Numbered from the stretch's first letter, positions 30,328 through 39,034 are shown. The stretch is 64,000 bases of DNA from Prochlorococcus sp. AG-424-E18 (GCA_003210155.1 QCNC01000001.1:1-64000); one strand, 5' to 3'. Program-made: numbers and translations. The notes: generated by a model not told the origin, from the letters alone.

Positions 30328-32136
30328 TTGAAAGGAATTGCTATAGGTCTATCTCATAATTCAAAAGAAATTTTAAAAAGGCTTAAAAAAAACAAATTTG
30401 TGAAAGCTATATATATTGCAAGTTCTGCAAAAGAGGACGGAAAGGTAAATGAACCTATTCAAGTACATAAACCTAGAGAAATCTTACTAAAAAAATGGCA
30501 GGAGACAGATTTAATAATTTTTATAGGCTCAATTGCTGCAACAATACGCATAATAAATTCATATTTAACTTCTAAAGATAAAGATCCAGGAATAATAGTT
30601 ATAGATAACAAATGTTCCAAAATAGTTCCTTTAATTGGCTTACATCAGTCAAATACGCAAAATATTGCATGTCAAATTGCTAGTTTACTTGGTGGCGAAG
30701 TAATAGAAACTAATAATTCTAATGATCAAAGCCTCTTAAATCTTGATGCATTTGGTAATCAATGGGGTTGGAAAAGATCTGGCAACATAAAGGATTGGTC
30801 AAAACTAGTAATTAAACAAGCTAAGAAAGAAGAAATATTTTGCAAACAAATATCTGGTAATAGCTTGTGGAAAACTTCAGAATCAGGAGAGATTATTAAG
30901 CAAATTAATATAAAAGAAACTAGAAAACCAGATTCAACATTTCATGTAAGTATATTCGAAAATCATGAAACAACTTGGCACCCGCCAGTATTATGGATTG
31001 GCATTGGATGTGAAAGAAATACAAGCAAAGAATTAATAGAAAATTCTTTAAATAATTTTTTGGAGTCAGGAAATTTCTCACAGCAATCAATTGCGGGATT
31101 TGCAACTATTGATATTAAAAAAGATGAGAAAGGGATTTTAGAACTTTCTAAAGAAAAAAACTTGCCTCTAAGGTTTTTTAGTAAAGAAGATCTTTCAACA
31201 ATAATTGTTCCAAATCCATCAAATGTCGTGCAAAAGGAAATTGGCACACCTTCCGTAGCAGAAGCATCTTGCTTACTCGCAGCAGGAGAAGAATCAAAAT
31301 TATTAGAAGAAAAAAGAATTTTTAAAAATCGATTTGGGGCAGTAACTATCGCTGTAGCAGAATCAAAAAATCAATATAATCCAACTCATGGAGAAATACA
31401 TATCATTGGAAGTGGGCCTGGTGATATCTCCTTCTTAACAAATAATGCAAAAAAAGCACTTTCAAGTTGTACTGTTTGGATCGGATACAAAATGTATTTA
31501 GATTTAATTAAGCCCTTAAAAAGGAGTGACCAAGTTTTAATTAAAAGTAATCTTACTGAAGAAAAAGAGAGATGCCATAAAGCAATTAAACTAGCAGAAG
31601 AAGGAATAAAAGTGGCTTTAATTTCTTCAGGTGAATCAGGTTTTTATGGCATGGCTGGTTTACTTTTAGAATTACTTCAAAAAATCAAAAAAGAATATAG
31701 ACCTTATTTTGAAGTACATCCAGGTATAAGTAGTGTTCAATTAGCTGCTGCGCTTAGTGGCGCACCTCTAATGAATGACTTTTGTTCAATAAGCTTGAGC
31801 GATAAATTAACTCCATGGCCTTTAATAGAAAAAAGGATTGAAGGAGCTATTGTGGGTGACTTTGTAATAGCTTTATTTAATCCTCAATCCATTGAAAGAA
31901 ATTGGCAGCTAAAAAGTGCAATTGAGCTATGTTTAAAATCCAGAAGAGGAGATACTCCCGTTTTAATAGCTAGACAAGTAGGGAGAGAAAATCAATCCAA
32001 AAAATTTTTCACTTTAAATAAGATTCCTTTCGAAGAAATCGATATGTTATCAATAATTATTATTGGTAATTCTCAAACGACCTTAGTGGATGAAATATTT
32101 CTTACTCCAAGAGGATACTTAAATAATCAAGCTTAG
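30328..32136 (+). CDS. cobJ: CbiG-CobJ fusion, precorrin-3B C17-methyltransferase
   Basis: The 602-residue protein joins two corrin-synthesis activities. The first part (about 1-340) is CbiG-like: GSIAATIRIINSY-type segments, HPPVLWIGIGCERNTS and the GTPSVAEASCLLAAG lactone-opening region. The second (about 350-602) is a tetrapyrrole methylase starting GEIHIIGSGPGD with VALISSGESGFYGMAG and ALFNPQS. CobJ ring-contracts the macrocycle while methylating C17; CbiG removes the C20-derived fragment in the anaerobic route. The fusion is common in cyanobacteria that make pseudocobalamin. It starts with TTG. Confidence 0.93.
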   Translation: MKGIAIGLSHNSKEILKRLKKNKFVKAIYIASSAKEDGKVNEPIQVHKPREILLKKWQETDLIIFIGSIAATIRIINSYLTSKDKDPGIIVIDNKCSKIVPLIGLHQSNTQNIACQIASLLGGEVIETNNSNDQSLLNLDAFGNQWGWKRSGNIKDWSKLVIKQAKKEEIFCKQISGNSLWKTSESGEIIKQINIKETRKPDSTFHVSIFENHETTWHPPVLWIGIGCERNTSKELIENSLNNFLESGNFSQQSIAGFATIDIKKDEKGILELSKEKNLPLRFFSKEDLSTIIVPNPSNVVQKEIGTPSVAEASCLLAAGEESKLLEEKRIFKNRFGAVTIAVAESKNQYNPTHGEIHIIGSGPGDISFLTNNAKKALSSCTVWIGYKMYLDLIKPLKRSDQVLIKSNLTEEKERCHKAIKLAEEGIKVALISSGESGFYGMAGLLLELLQKIKKEYRPYFEVHPGISSVQLAAALSGAPLMNDFCSISLSDKLTPWPLIEKRIEGAIVGDFVIALFNPQSIERNWQLKSAIELCLKSRRGDTPVLIARQVGRENQSKKFFTLNKIPFEEIDMLSIIIIGNSQTTLVDEIFLTPRGYLNNQA

Positions 32137-32221
32137 ATAATTCATTATTAATAACAGAATATTCTTTTGCTTTTTTCGAATAAGAATACTAATCTTTTAT
32201 TAAAACGATTAAGAAAATTCA

Positions 32222-33010
32222 TTGAAAAATATTGGTTTAATTTTATTTGACATCGATGGTGTAATACGCAGCGTAGAAAATAGTTATAGGCTTTCATTAA
32301 AAAAAACAGTGTGCAAATTTTGCGGATGGGAGCCAAGTTATATAGATATTGATAATGCAAAAAATGAAGGGATATGGAACAATGACTGGGATTTAAGTCT
32401 AGAGCTTATAAAAAGATATATAAAAAAAGAGAACTTAAAGCTTGCAATACCTCCAATAGAATCAATAGTTAAGTGTTTTGAAGAGTTTTACTTTGGAGGC
32501 GACCCAAATAAAGATAGTAAATATTGGTCTGGATCTATAATAAATGAGGAATTATTAGTTGATAAAGAGTTTTTTGATTCATTACAAAGCAATGGAATAA
32601 TTTGGGGTTTTGTCAGTGGTGCAGAGTCTGCTTCTGCAAAATTCGTTTTAGAAAAAAGGCTTGGACTAAAATCACCTCCATTAATATCCATGGAAGATGC
32701 CCCTGAGAAGCCTAATCCTAAAGGTTTTATTAATTTATCAAAAAAGCTTCTTAGAAATAAACTTGGCGTATCAAATATTCCCATTGCATATGTAGGAGAT
32801 ACTATTGCAGATATAAATACGGTTATAAATGCTAGAAAAGAAATTCCATCTCAAAAATTCATAAGCATTGGAATATCTCCCCCTCATTTACACTTAAAGT
32901 CAAGATTAAAAGAACGTAAGGAATACGAAAAAAATCTAAAAAATGCAGGTGCTGACTTAATTTTAGATTGTATTAATGACGTTAAAAATATTAATCTTGC
33001 CCTATTTTGA
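32222..33010 (+). CDS. HAD-superfamily phosphatase (TIGR01548-like)
   Basis: A 262-residue HAD hydrolase with motif I FDIDGVIRSVE (D10 nucleophile, D12), motif II FVSGAES, a downstream lysine and motif IV YVGDTIADI. Length and the RSVENSYR segment resemble the TIGR01548 family, in some cases fused to histidine-biosynthesis enzymes; no fusion is seen here. Substrate unknown. It starts with TTG at 32222, 85 bases after cobJ on the same strand. It is the last gene before the disrupted tRNA-Ser region. Confidence 0.82.
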   Translation: MKNIGLILFDIDGVIRSVENSYRLSLKKTVCKFCGWEPSYIDIDNAKNEGIWNNDWDLSLELIKRYIKKENLKLAIPPIESIVKCFEEFYFGGDPNKDSKYWSGSIINEELLVDKEFFDSLQSNGIIWGFVSGAESASAKFVLEKRLGLKSPPLISMEDAPEKPNPKGFINLSKKLLRNKLGVSNIPIAYVGDTIADINTVINARKEIPSQKFISIGISPPHLHLKSRLKERKEYEKNLKNAGADLILDCINDVKNINLALF

Positions 33011-33202
33011 AGATTTAATAATTGAAAAAATATTTTTAATTGATTACTGAAAGAGACTTCTTTAGAGTTAGTTCACATAACATAATAAAAAAAATAAAGG
33101 TAAATTTCTGATTTATTATCCTGGATTATGACTTCTATATTTTTTGAAAATTTTAACTGATTTTTTAAAATAAAGGGTTCAATATAAATTTTATCAAAAC
33201 AA

Positions 33203-34356
33203 TTATTTATCTATCTTATTAAATATTGAATCAGCAACTAATTTATTACCATGAGGAGTGATATGAACAAAATCCATGAAGTAATAGCCAGGATTTTTAA
33301 ATGAACTCCCATAGAAAATATCTGATAAAGATGTTCCATTAAATTTATGTAACCTATTTTTATATGAATTATTAAGATTCTTATAGTGACCTGAGGATAA
33401 TTCCAAAAAACATAATGAAGATTTATTAGTTTCTCCTATTGCTTTTAAGTATTTGTAGTCAGATTTTTTTAAGAGGTGAAAATTTAGAGTTGGCTGTAAA
33501 AAGTGATAAAAAATACCGCCGTTAGACTCTGTATAATTTTTTGCCTTGATTAAAGAATCGTAATAAGACGCCCATGTTTTTTAAAAATCGATTTTGTTGA
33601 AATTATCTACCGTACATTTAGTAATATTTTTAGATCTAAGTTCTCCCCTTAAACTCTTCTTTATTTTTGAACTCAAATTATAAAAATTTGAATTACCTGC
33701 TAAAAAATTTCTTAAATCAGAGAAAAAAAATCCTAATCTATTATCTTGGTTGTAGCCTATTATTGACCCCTCTGATTTTTGGTAAATTTCTCTTTGAACA
33801 ACGTCATTTGCTCCATCATAAAAAATAACAATGTCATTTTTCTTTATAGGAATTTTTAGTAATCTTTGAAGCTGTTGTGTGACCACAAAAGAACTAAAAC
33901 CATGATTTATAACTTTAGTTTTATAGTTTTTTTTATTTAATTCTTTTTGTAATAGAGATGGAATTGTAAAGTTATCTGATGATCCTATTCCAAAGATGGT
34001 GGATCCTCCAAATACATGAACTTTTCTTTCAAAAAAAACAGGTTGATAAGTTGTTACCCTTTTATTATCTTTGACAGAAATTCCTGCACAAGACCAATTT
34101 TGATTTTTATATCTAACAAGTGATCCGTCTGTATCCTTAGAGATAATTTTTTCTCTAGGACAATAATAATGCGAATGAAATGTTTTAAACTCATCTTCTA
34201 ATTCTGCATAAGCCTTTTCTTTAATTTCTGCGAAGCGATTATTTTTTGTATTATTATCGTTCTTTTGTAAAAATACTGCAGCAAAATATTCTAAGCCTAA
34301 AATTAACCCACCTAAAACAATAAAATTTAATATATGATTTTTTTAAATTTTTTCAT
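33203..34356 (-). pseudogene. Broken SGNH/GDSL hydrolase gene, membrane-anchored
   Basis: One minus-strand frame runs from about 34335 to 33203 with a single internal TAA at 33581-33583. Conceptual translation gives an N-terminal anchor (NFIVLGGLILGLEYF), block I VFGGSTIFG, block III DGAND and block V DFVHITPHGN, the full Ser/Asn-Asp-His set of SGNH esterases. The natural ATG at 34356 (MKKFKKII...) is out of frame by one base. Restoring one A in the seven-A run (T run 34338-34344 on the plus strand) joins it to the frame, giving about 384 residues. Both lesions together make an inactive gene likely. A fragment from 33886 would keep block III only. Related SGNH proteins act on acylated polysaccharides. 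Confidence 0.8.
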
Positions 34357-34497
34357 ACATTTTGCGATTTAGAACAAAACCCGCAAATCATTCTCAGGAA
34401 TAAAAAATTTTTCTAGATTAAAAAACATAATATTTTTTTATCGGTAAGTTAAATATAATTTTAATAATAATTCACTAAGCACAGACACTACATATTT

Positions 34498-34566
34498 TTA
34501 TATCGATTGTCTTATAAGTAGATCTGCTACCTCAGCAAACTCTTCAAACTTCCACGAACCAAATAT
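34498..34566 (-). pseudogene. Coding-like C-terminal remnant ending at the repeat
   Basis: The frame reads FGSWKFEEFAEVADLLIRQ then SI and TAA at 34498-34500, with a stop upstream at 34564-34566 inside the 23-bp repeat. The amphipathic protein-like text and absence of a start suggest the tail of a gene cut at the recombination point. It is not recognised, and chance cannot be excluded. Confidence 0.35.
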
Positions 34567-34580
34567 TTACGGAGAGGGAG
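34558..34580. repeat. Direct repeat of tRNA-Ser 3' end (candidate att site, distal copy)
   Basis: This 23-base sequence matches 35962-35984 at 21 positions, with differences only at the ninth and eleventh bases. The shared part includes CGGAGAGGGAG, the last 11 bases of the tRNA-Ser gene, plus 12 bases of 3' flank. A copy of a tRNA end about 1.4 kb away in the same orientation is the hallmark of site-specific integration. Confidence 0.7.
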
Positions 34581-34651
34581 TTACTCGGAGTGAGTCTTGA
34601 AGGCACTCTATGACAAGTATAGGGAAGGCAAAAAGATGATGATAATGAGAA

Positions 34652-34674
34652 TTATCCCCTAATTTATCCCCTGA
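34652..34674. repeat. Pair of TTATCCCCT words, left cluster
   Basis: TTATCCCCTAA (34652-34662) and TTATCCCCTGA (34664-34674) lie 12 bases apart in direct orientation, 70-95 bases inside the distal repeat. The same word recurs near the tRNA-side repeat. Clusters like this resemble recombinase or excisionase arm sites, by inference only. Confidence 0.5.
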
Positions 34675-34703
34675 GTTTATTTGTTAATTTGGAGTATTTT
34701 ATT

Positions 34704-34829
34704 TTATCCCTCGATCTCTACACTCTCATTCGGTAAACCAGTTTTACCTTTAATTTCATCTCCAAGTGATATCCACCATCTATAGTCTATTTGTTCAAAA
34801 GCAAAAAACACTTTGTAGTAAAAATCATT
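34704..34829 (-). pseudogene. Coding-like C-terminal remnant downstream of the lyase
   Basis: The minus-strand frame is open for about 41 codons with text such as FAFEQIDYRWWISLGDEIK and ends with TAA at 34704. A GTG at about 34813 could start a 34-residue protein, but there is no ribosome-binding site. Trp/Tyr-rich content suggests real coding origin. It overlaps the lyase stop by a few bases and is not recognised. Confidence 0.35.
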
Positions 34830-35730
34830 TTATATAACTATCTAAAGTTTTCTCATCTGAAACAACAATGAAATCATCAAAGTGAATCGTTTGGTCGGGG
34901 TAACTCACTCCAACTACTCGATCTCGATAGATACCGATTCTGACATGAGTTTGATAATACTGTCCACGCCAATCATAAGTGACACCATTATAATCAAACA
35001 TCAATTCCCCATCCTTATAGACTCTCACAAACCCATCGTTATCTCTTGTATTGTAGATTCCAATCTTATATGTACTCCATTCCCCTAATGGAGTCACTTT
35101 TGCTGTACCATCAACATCTCTGTCTTTATATTGACTTCTGAACTTTTCCCATCTTTGAACCCAATTTCCTTCATAGTTTTTATACTTTGATTCAATACGA
35201 TACTTGTCTTCTTTCTGCCGACTCATTTTCCTGTCATTTCCTCCAGTATCTCCTCCTATTTTCAATCTTTCTCCATTTTCGTAATAACGTAATCCTATCA
35301 AAGGACCATTCGGTCCATCATAATGCATCGTATTCTTGAACTGAAAGAATAGAACTCTATCGTCGATATGAGTAAAATCCTCTGGAAGTCTTTTTCTGAA
35401 ACTGATCCATATTTCTTTACCTAATGCCTTTTTAGGAAACGGTTGAAATTCTGCTCTTTCAGTGAATTCTTTTGTTCTTCCCTTTCGGTCCACATTATAT
35501 CCATCTTTCACAGTGACTGAGAGATACTGATTACCATCAGGATCTACCTTAATTTCAAATGGTTTTCGACCTGTACCTTTATTATTAGTCGTAAATTTAT
35601 TTGTTCTCAATCTTCCTACATTTTCATTTTCAAAGTCCTCAAAGAAATTCCAAGGAGATCGACCCTTTGAGTATGAAGTACCAGAGGTAAACACACATAG
35701 TATCAAAAAAAGGTATACAAGTTTTTTCAT
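34825..35730 (-). CDS. Secreted polysaccharide-lyase-like protein
   Basis: From the ATG at 35730 the protein is 301 residues and begins with a classic signal peptide (MKKLVYLFLILCVFTSG, cleavage near TSYS-KG). An upstream ATG at 35763 would bury the signal behind 11 residues and is less likely. The mature part is a jelly-roll-type sequence with FEDFENENVG, the FTERAEFQPF motif, WISFRKRLPEDF and HFDDFIVVSDE. It resembles the heparin-lyase-I-like polysaccharide lyase family (Pfam Polysacc_lyase), which cleaves uronic-acid polysaccharides by beta-elimination. Several arginines use CGA/CGG, whereas neighbouring genes mostly use AGA. It lies alone between the two tRNA-end repeats. The substrate is unknown. 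Confidence 0.72.
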   Translation of the reverse strand: MKKLVYLFLILCVFTSGTSYSKGRSPWNFFEDFENENVGRLRTNKFTTNNKGTGRKPFEIKVDPDGNQYLSVTVKDGYNVDRKGRTKEFTERAEFQPFPKKALGKEIWISFRKRLPEDFTHIDDRVLFFQFKNTMHYDGPNGPLIGLRYYENGERLKIGGDTGGNDRKMSRQKEDKYRIESKYKNYEGNWVQRWEKFRSQYKDRDVDGTAKVTPLGEWSTYKIGIYNTRDNDGFVRVYKDGELMFDYNGVTYDWRGQYYQTHVRIGIYRDRVVGVSYPDQTIHFDDFIVVSDEKTLDSYIK

Positions 35731-35805
35731 GTCCGAAAAAAATTTTGTGTACTTTAGCACCATCTTTTTTAATTTTTTGTCAACTCATTTTGATAACTTA
35801 GAACT

Positions 35806-35850
35806 TTATCCCCTAACAAGTCAAAAAATATCCCCTTCTTTATCCCCTAA
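35806..35850. repeat. Three TTATCCCCT-type words, right cluster
   Basis: TTATCCCCTAA occurs at 35806-35816 and 35840-35850, with a variant ATATCCCCTTC at 35828-35838. Spacings are 22 and 12 bases, about two and one helical turns. The cluster lies 110-155 bases inside the tRNA-side repeat and mirrors the left cluster in orientation and spacing. Confidence 0.5.
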
Positions 35851-35961
35851 CCCTTGAAAACTTTGTGATACGATATGATCCTTCCTGATACTAATTATTT
35901 CTCAATCATGCTTCATAGCAAGTCATATGAGCATTTTTAGAACTATATGAACCTTTCTGAA

Positions 35962-35984
35962 ACCAAATAATCACGGAGAGGGAG
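35962..35984. repeat. Direct repeat at tRNA-Ser 3' end (candidate att site, tRNA-side copy)
   Basis: This is the intact-tRNA copy of the 23-base repeat also found at 34558-34580. Bases 35974-35984 belong to the tRNA: discriminator, acceptor 3' strand and start of the T stem. The other 12 bases are 3' flank. Integration here would keep the tRNA functional. Confidence 0.7.
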
Positions 35985-36062
35985 GGATTCGAACCCTCGA
36001 CAAAAGTTACCTCCTGTAACTCCTTAGCAGGGAGCCGCTTTCAACCACTCAGCCACCTCTCC
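35974..36062 (-). tRNA. tRNA-Ser (anticodon GCU)
   Basis: The minus-strand gene is 89 bases without CCA. The acceptor stem GGAGAGG pairs with CCTCTCC, followed by discriminator G. The anticodon stem GCTCC/GGAGT closes the loop CTGCTAA, giving GCU. A long variable arm and the T loop GTTCGAATC are present, as expected for a class II serine tRNA. It decodes AGC/AGU. Its 3' end is duplicated 1.4 kb downstream. Confidence 0.97.
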
Positions 36063-36123
36063 AGTTCTTATACATTATCAATTTTTTTGCAAACAATCAA
36101 AATTTTTTATTTAATCGAAATGT

Positions 36124-37323
36124 CTAATCAACTTTAACTTTCGGTAATCTATTTTTAAAAGAACAAAGAATTTCCCAAGGAATAGTATTAGATTCTCTTG
36201 CCCAATCAAGAGGAGAAATTTTTTTATCTCCATCAGATCCAAGTAAGGTCATAGTACTACCAACTTTAACTTCATTTGAATCTGTGATGTCCACCATCAT
36301 TTGGTCCATAGTTATAGATCCAACTTGAGGATAAAAATTATTGTTATGAATTACGTTTATCTTGCCTGAAAGATTTCTTGGTACGCCATCTGCATAACCA
36401 ATACTTAATACAGCTAACTTTGTTTTTCTACTACTTACAAATTTTCCTCCATAACTTACACTTACACCTTGATCAATAATTCTTATAAAAGCTACTTTGG
36501 CTTTTAAAAATAAAGCTGGTTTAAGCAATAAATTGTTATCTATTATTGGTAGAGGATTATATCCATACATAGAAAGCCCAACGCGTACCATATCAAAATG
36601 GAAACTTTTATCAAGAAGCATACCCGCTGAATTAGCTAAATGAGTCTTAATATTTTTATTTCTATCAAAATTAATTTCATTTAATAATTTCTGAAACTTC
36701 TTCCTTTGTAAATTTGTAGTACTTTTTGAATCTAATGAGTTTAATTCATCTGCAGATGATAAATGACTATATATTCCTTCAATCAAAATATTGTCAAAAG
36801 ATTTGATTTTTTCAAATTGCTGAACAAATTTATTACATTCAAATCCTAATCTCGACATTCCGGTATCAACTTTCAGATGTAAAGAAAATTTCAATCCAAA
36901 ATGCTTCCCAATATTATTGCAAATTAAACATTCTCTTATACTACTGATAGTTGGCATAAGATCATTTTTAAAAGATATTACTAAATCCTTTTTGGTATAG
37001 AGATTGCCTAAGATAAGAATTGGTTTTTTAACTCCAGAAGAACGAAGCTTAATTCCTTCTTTTAATGTGGCAACTCCTAATTGAGAAGCTCCACCTCTGA
37101 AAGCATATTCAGATACTAATTTTGCATCATGTCCATATCCATCAGCTTTAACAACTGCCATAAATTGGCAACTTTCATTTAATTTGGATTTCAACTGCCT
37201 TACATTTGCCTCTATTGCTTTGCCTTTGACTTCTATCCATGCTCTTTGTTTTGGATCTATATCTTGTTTAAAATTTGGATATTTATCAAAATTAAATTCT
37301 TGATTAGTTTGCCGAATTTGCAT
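36124..37323 (-). CDS. alr: Alanine racemase
   Basis: The 399-residue PLP enzyme makes D-alanine for peptidoglycan. The PLP lysine is K59 in VVKADGYGHDA, and the catalytic tyrosine lies in VSYGGKF (near residue 288). The barrel motif HLKVDTGMSRLGF and the C-terminal beta domain with SITMDQMMVDIT complete the fold. The annotated N-terminus is about 25 residues longer than in E. coli. It lies just upstream, in genome order, of tRNA-Ser and is divergent from the HNH gene. Confidence 0.96.
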   Translation of the reverse strand: MQIRQTNQEFNFDKYPNFKQDIDPKQRAWIEVKGKAIEANVRQLKSKLNESCQFMAVVKADGYGHDAKLVSEYAFRGGASQLGVATLKEGIKLRSSGVKKPILILGNLYTKKDLVISFKNDLMPTISSIRECLICNNIGKHFGLKFSLHLKVDTGMSRLGFECNKFVQQFEKIKSFDNILIEGIYSHLSSADELNSLDSKSTTNLQRKKFQKLLNEINFDRNKNIKTHLANSAGMLLDKSFHFDMVRVGLSMYGYNPLPIIDNNLLLKPALFLKAKVAFIRIIDQGVSVSYGGKFVSSRKTKLAVLSIGYADGVPRNLSGKINVIHNNNFYPQVGSITMDQMMVDITDSNEVKVGSTMTLLGSDGDKKISPLDWARESNTIPWEILCSFKNRLPKVKVD

Positions 37324-37391
37324 TAACTTTGCACAAATGTATGCGCTTATTGAAATATACAGTTAGCATGACATGTAAATTGTATTTTGGC

Positions 37392-37898
37392 ATGGGCCAG
37401 ACTCTAGTTTTAAATGCATCTTATGAACCTTTAAACATCACTTCTTGGCGAAGAGCTGTAATTTTGATGATCAAAGGTAAAGCAGAAAGCTTAGAGGAAG
37501 ATAACACATATTCAATACATAGCGGAAGAAAATTACCGACAGTTATAAGACTTCGTTACTACGTGAAAGTGCCTTTTAGAGAGGTTTCTTTAACAAGGAA
37601 AAATATTCTTCTCAGAGATAATAATGTTTGCCAATACTGTAACTACAGGGGTAGTGACCTTTCAATAGATCATGTTTTACCGAGAAGCAGAGGTGGAACA
37701 GATAATTGGGAAAATGTCACTACAGCATGTCTCAGATGTAATGTACAAAAAGGTAACCAAACTCCAGAAGAGGCAAATATGCCTTTAAAACGCAAGCCTT
37801 ATCGTCCACTTAGTAATCTCAATTTTGAGGCCACAAGACAAATTGACTCTGGCAGACATAAAGAATGGAGTAAATATGTAATAGGGATTGCAATCTAA
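37392..37898 (+). CDS. HNH endonuclease family protein
   Basis: I chose the ATG at 37392 (MGQTLVLNASYEPLNITSW), the conserved beginning of this cyanobacterial family; a longer frame from 37329 adds 21 unlikely residues and nearly touches alr. The 168-residue protein has a zinc-type HNH motif: CQYC, then SIDHVLPRSRGGTDNWENV, then CLRCNVQKG. HNH proteins of this short kind are probably DNA nicking or repair enzymes, but the role in cyanobacteria is unknown. It is found as a core gene and shows no sign of an intron or mobile element. Confidence 0.88.
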   Translation: MGQTLVLNASYEPLNITSWRRAVILMIKGKAESLEEDNTYSIHSGRKLPTVIRLRYYVKVPFREVSLTRKNILLRDNNVCQYCNYRGSDLSIDHVLPRSRGGTDNWENVTTACLRCNVQKGNQTPEEANMPLKRKPYRPLSNLNFEATRQIDSGRHKEWSKYVIGIAI

Positions 37899-37911
37899 AA
37901 AAATTAAAAGC

Positions 37912-39006
37912 TTAATTTACTTCTTCATTAAAATCCTCCATCATTCTTTTTTGTTCTTGTGCTATGCATGCATCAATTATTTCTTCTAATTGACCAGCAA
38001 GAATTGGCTCAAGAGAAAAATTGGAACCTAATCTATGATCAGTTGTCCTGTTATCTTTAAAATTATAAGTTCTAATTTTTTCACTCCTATCTCCTGTTCC
38101 AACCTGGGAAAGTCTTTGTGATCTCTCTTTTGCATTAGCTTCTTTTAATTGAATTTCATATAATTTAGCTCTTAAAATTTCCATTGCTCGTTCGCGATTT
38201 TGCAATTGTGATCTCTCTTGAGTACAAAAAACTCTTATTCCTGTAGGCTTGTGCAGAAGATCAATAGCTGTTTCTACCTTATTAACATTTTGTCCCCCTG
38301 CACCTCCTGATCTTGCTGTTCCAACCTCTAGATCTGTTGGATCAATTTTAACCTCAACAGGATCAGCCTCAGGCATAACGGCCACTGTAGCAGTAGAGGT
38401 GTGAACTCTACCTTGAGATTCAGTAGCTGGAACTCTTTGGACTCTATGTACACCAGCCTCAAATTTAAGTTGACTATATACAGAATCTCCCTTAACGGAA
38501 ATAACTAACTCCTTAAAACCTCCCATATCTGACTCGGAAGCACTAACAGGTTTTACAGACCATCCAATTTTTTGTCCATATCTTTCATACATTCTTGCTA
38601 AATCACCTGCCCAAATACAAGCCTCGTTACCTCCAGCACCAGCTCTGATTTCTAACATTACACTTCTTTCATCTCTTGGGTCTTTTGGCAATAAGGCGAT
38701 AGTGGTTTTTTGAATCAGTTCATTCTTGCATTCCTCTAGAGCTACTAACTCCTCATTTATCAAAGATTCCATTTCTTTATCATTTCTATTCTCTTTTAGT
38801 AGATTTTTTGAATCTTCGATTTCTTTATCAGTATCAAGCAACTTATTAAAATCAATCACGAGAGGTTCCAATTTTGACCTTTCTCTAGCTATTGATTCTA
38901 ATTTTTTTGGATCATTAGCTATATCAGGATCTGCAAGTTGCACTTCCAAATTTTCAAAACTTTCTGCAGCATTTTTCAACCTTGCAATTAATGTTGAGTA
39001 TTCCAA
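37912..39006 (-). CDS. prfA: Peptide chain release factor 1
   Basis: The 364-residue factor ends translation at UAA and UAG. The GGQ peptidyl-hydrolysis loop is in [14 protein letters not shown] (near residue 238), and the [14 protein letters not shown] segment and C-terminal [12 protein letters not shown] agree with RF1, not RF2. It lies last in the long minus-strand translation gene run, 28 bases after rpmE. Confidence 0.96.
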   Translation of the reverse strand: MEYSTLIARLKNAAESFENLEVQLADPDIANDPKKLESIARERSKLEPLVIDFNKLLDTDKEIEDSKNLLKENRNDKEMESLINEELVALEECKNELIQKTTIALLPKDPRDERSVMLEIRAGAGGNEACIWAGDLARMYERYGQKIGWSVKPVSASESDMGGFKELVISVKGDSVYSQLKFEAGVHRVQRVPATESQGRVHTSTATVAVMPEADPVEVKIDPTDLEVGTARSGGAGGQNVNKVETAIDLLHKPTGIRVFCTQERSQLQNRERAMEILRAKLYEIQLKEANAKERSQRLSQVGTGDRSEKIRTYNFKDNRTTDHRLGSNFSLEPILAGQLEEIIDACIAQEQKRMMEDFNEEVN

Positions 39007-39034
39007 TTGAAATTGTGCTTAATTTTTGAAGATT

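Larger units (their letters stand above)
34357..34824. other. Gene-poor stretch at the tRNA-Ser locus with repeats and gene debris
   Basis: No intact gene is seen in these 468 bases. The stretch holds a minus-strand coding-like remnant (34498-34566), one copy of a 23-bp repeat of the tRNA-Ser 3' end (34558-34580), two TTATCCCCT-type words 12 bases apart (34652, 34664) and a second coding-like remnant (34704-34829). It looks like scar tissue of past integration events. Confidence 0.55.

Noticed and set aside
32137-32221. Cobalamin riboswitch near cobJ
   Set aside because: Neither this gap nor the 5' side of cobJ holds a B12-box-like sequence or enough GC-rich structure.
34882-35088. Plus-strand frame of 68 codons within the lyase gene
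   Set aside because: It lies antisense to the lyase coding sequence and has a composition expected from a reverse-strand shadow.
37329-37391. Upstream extension of the HNH gene
   Set aside because: The extra 21 residues are not part of the family N-terminus and would leave only 5 bases to the divergent alr start.
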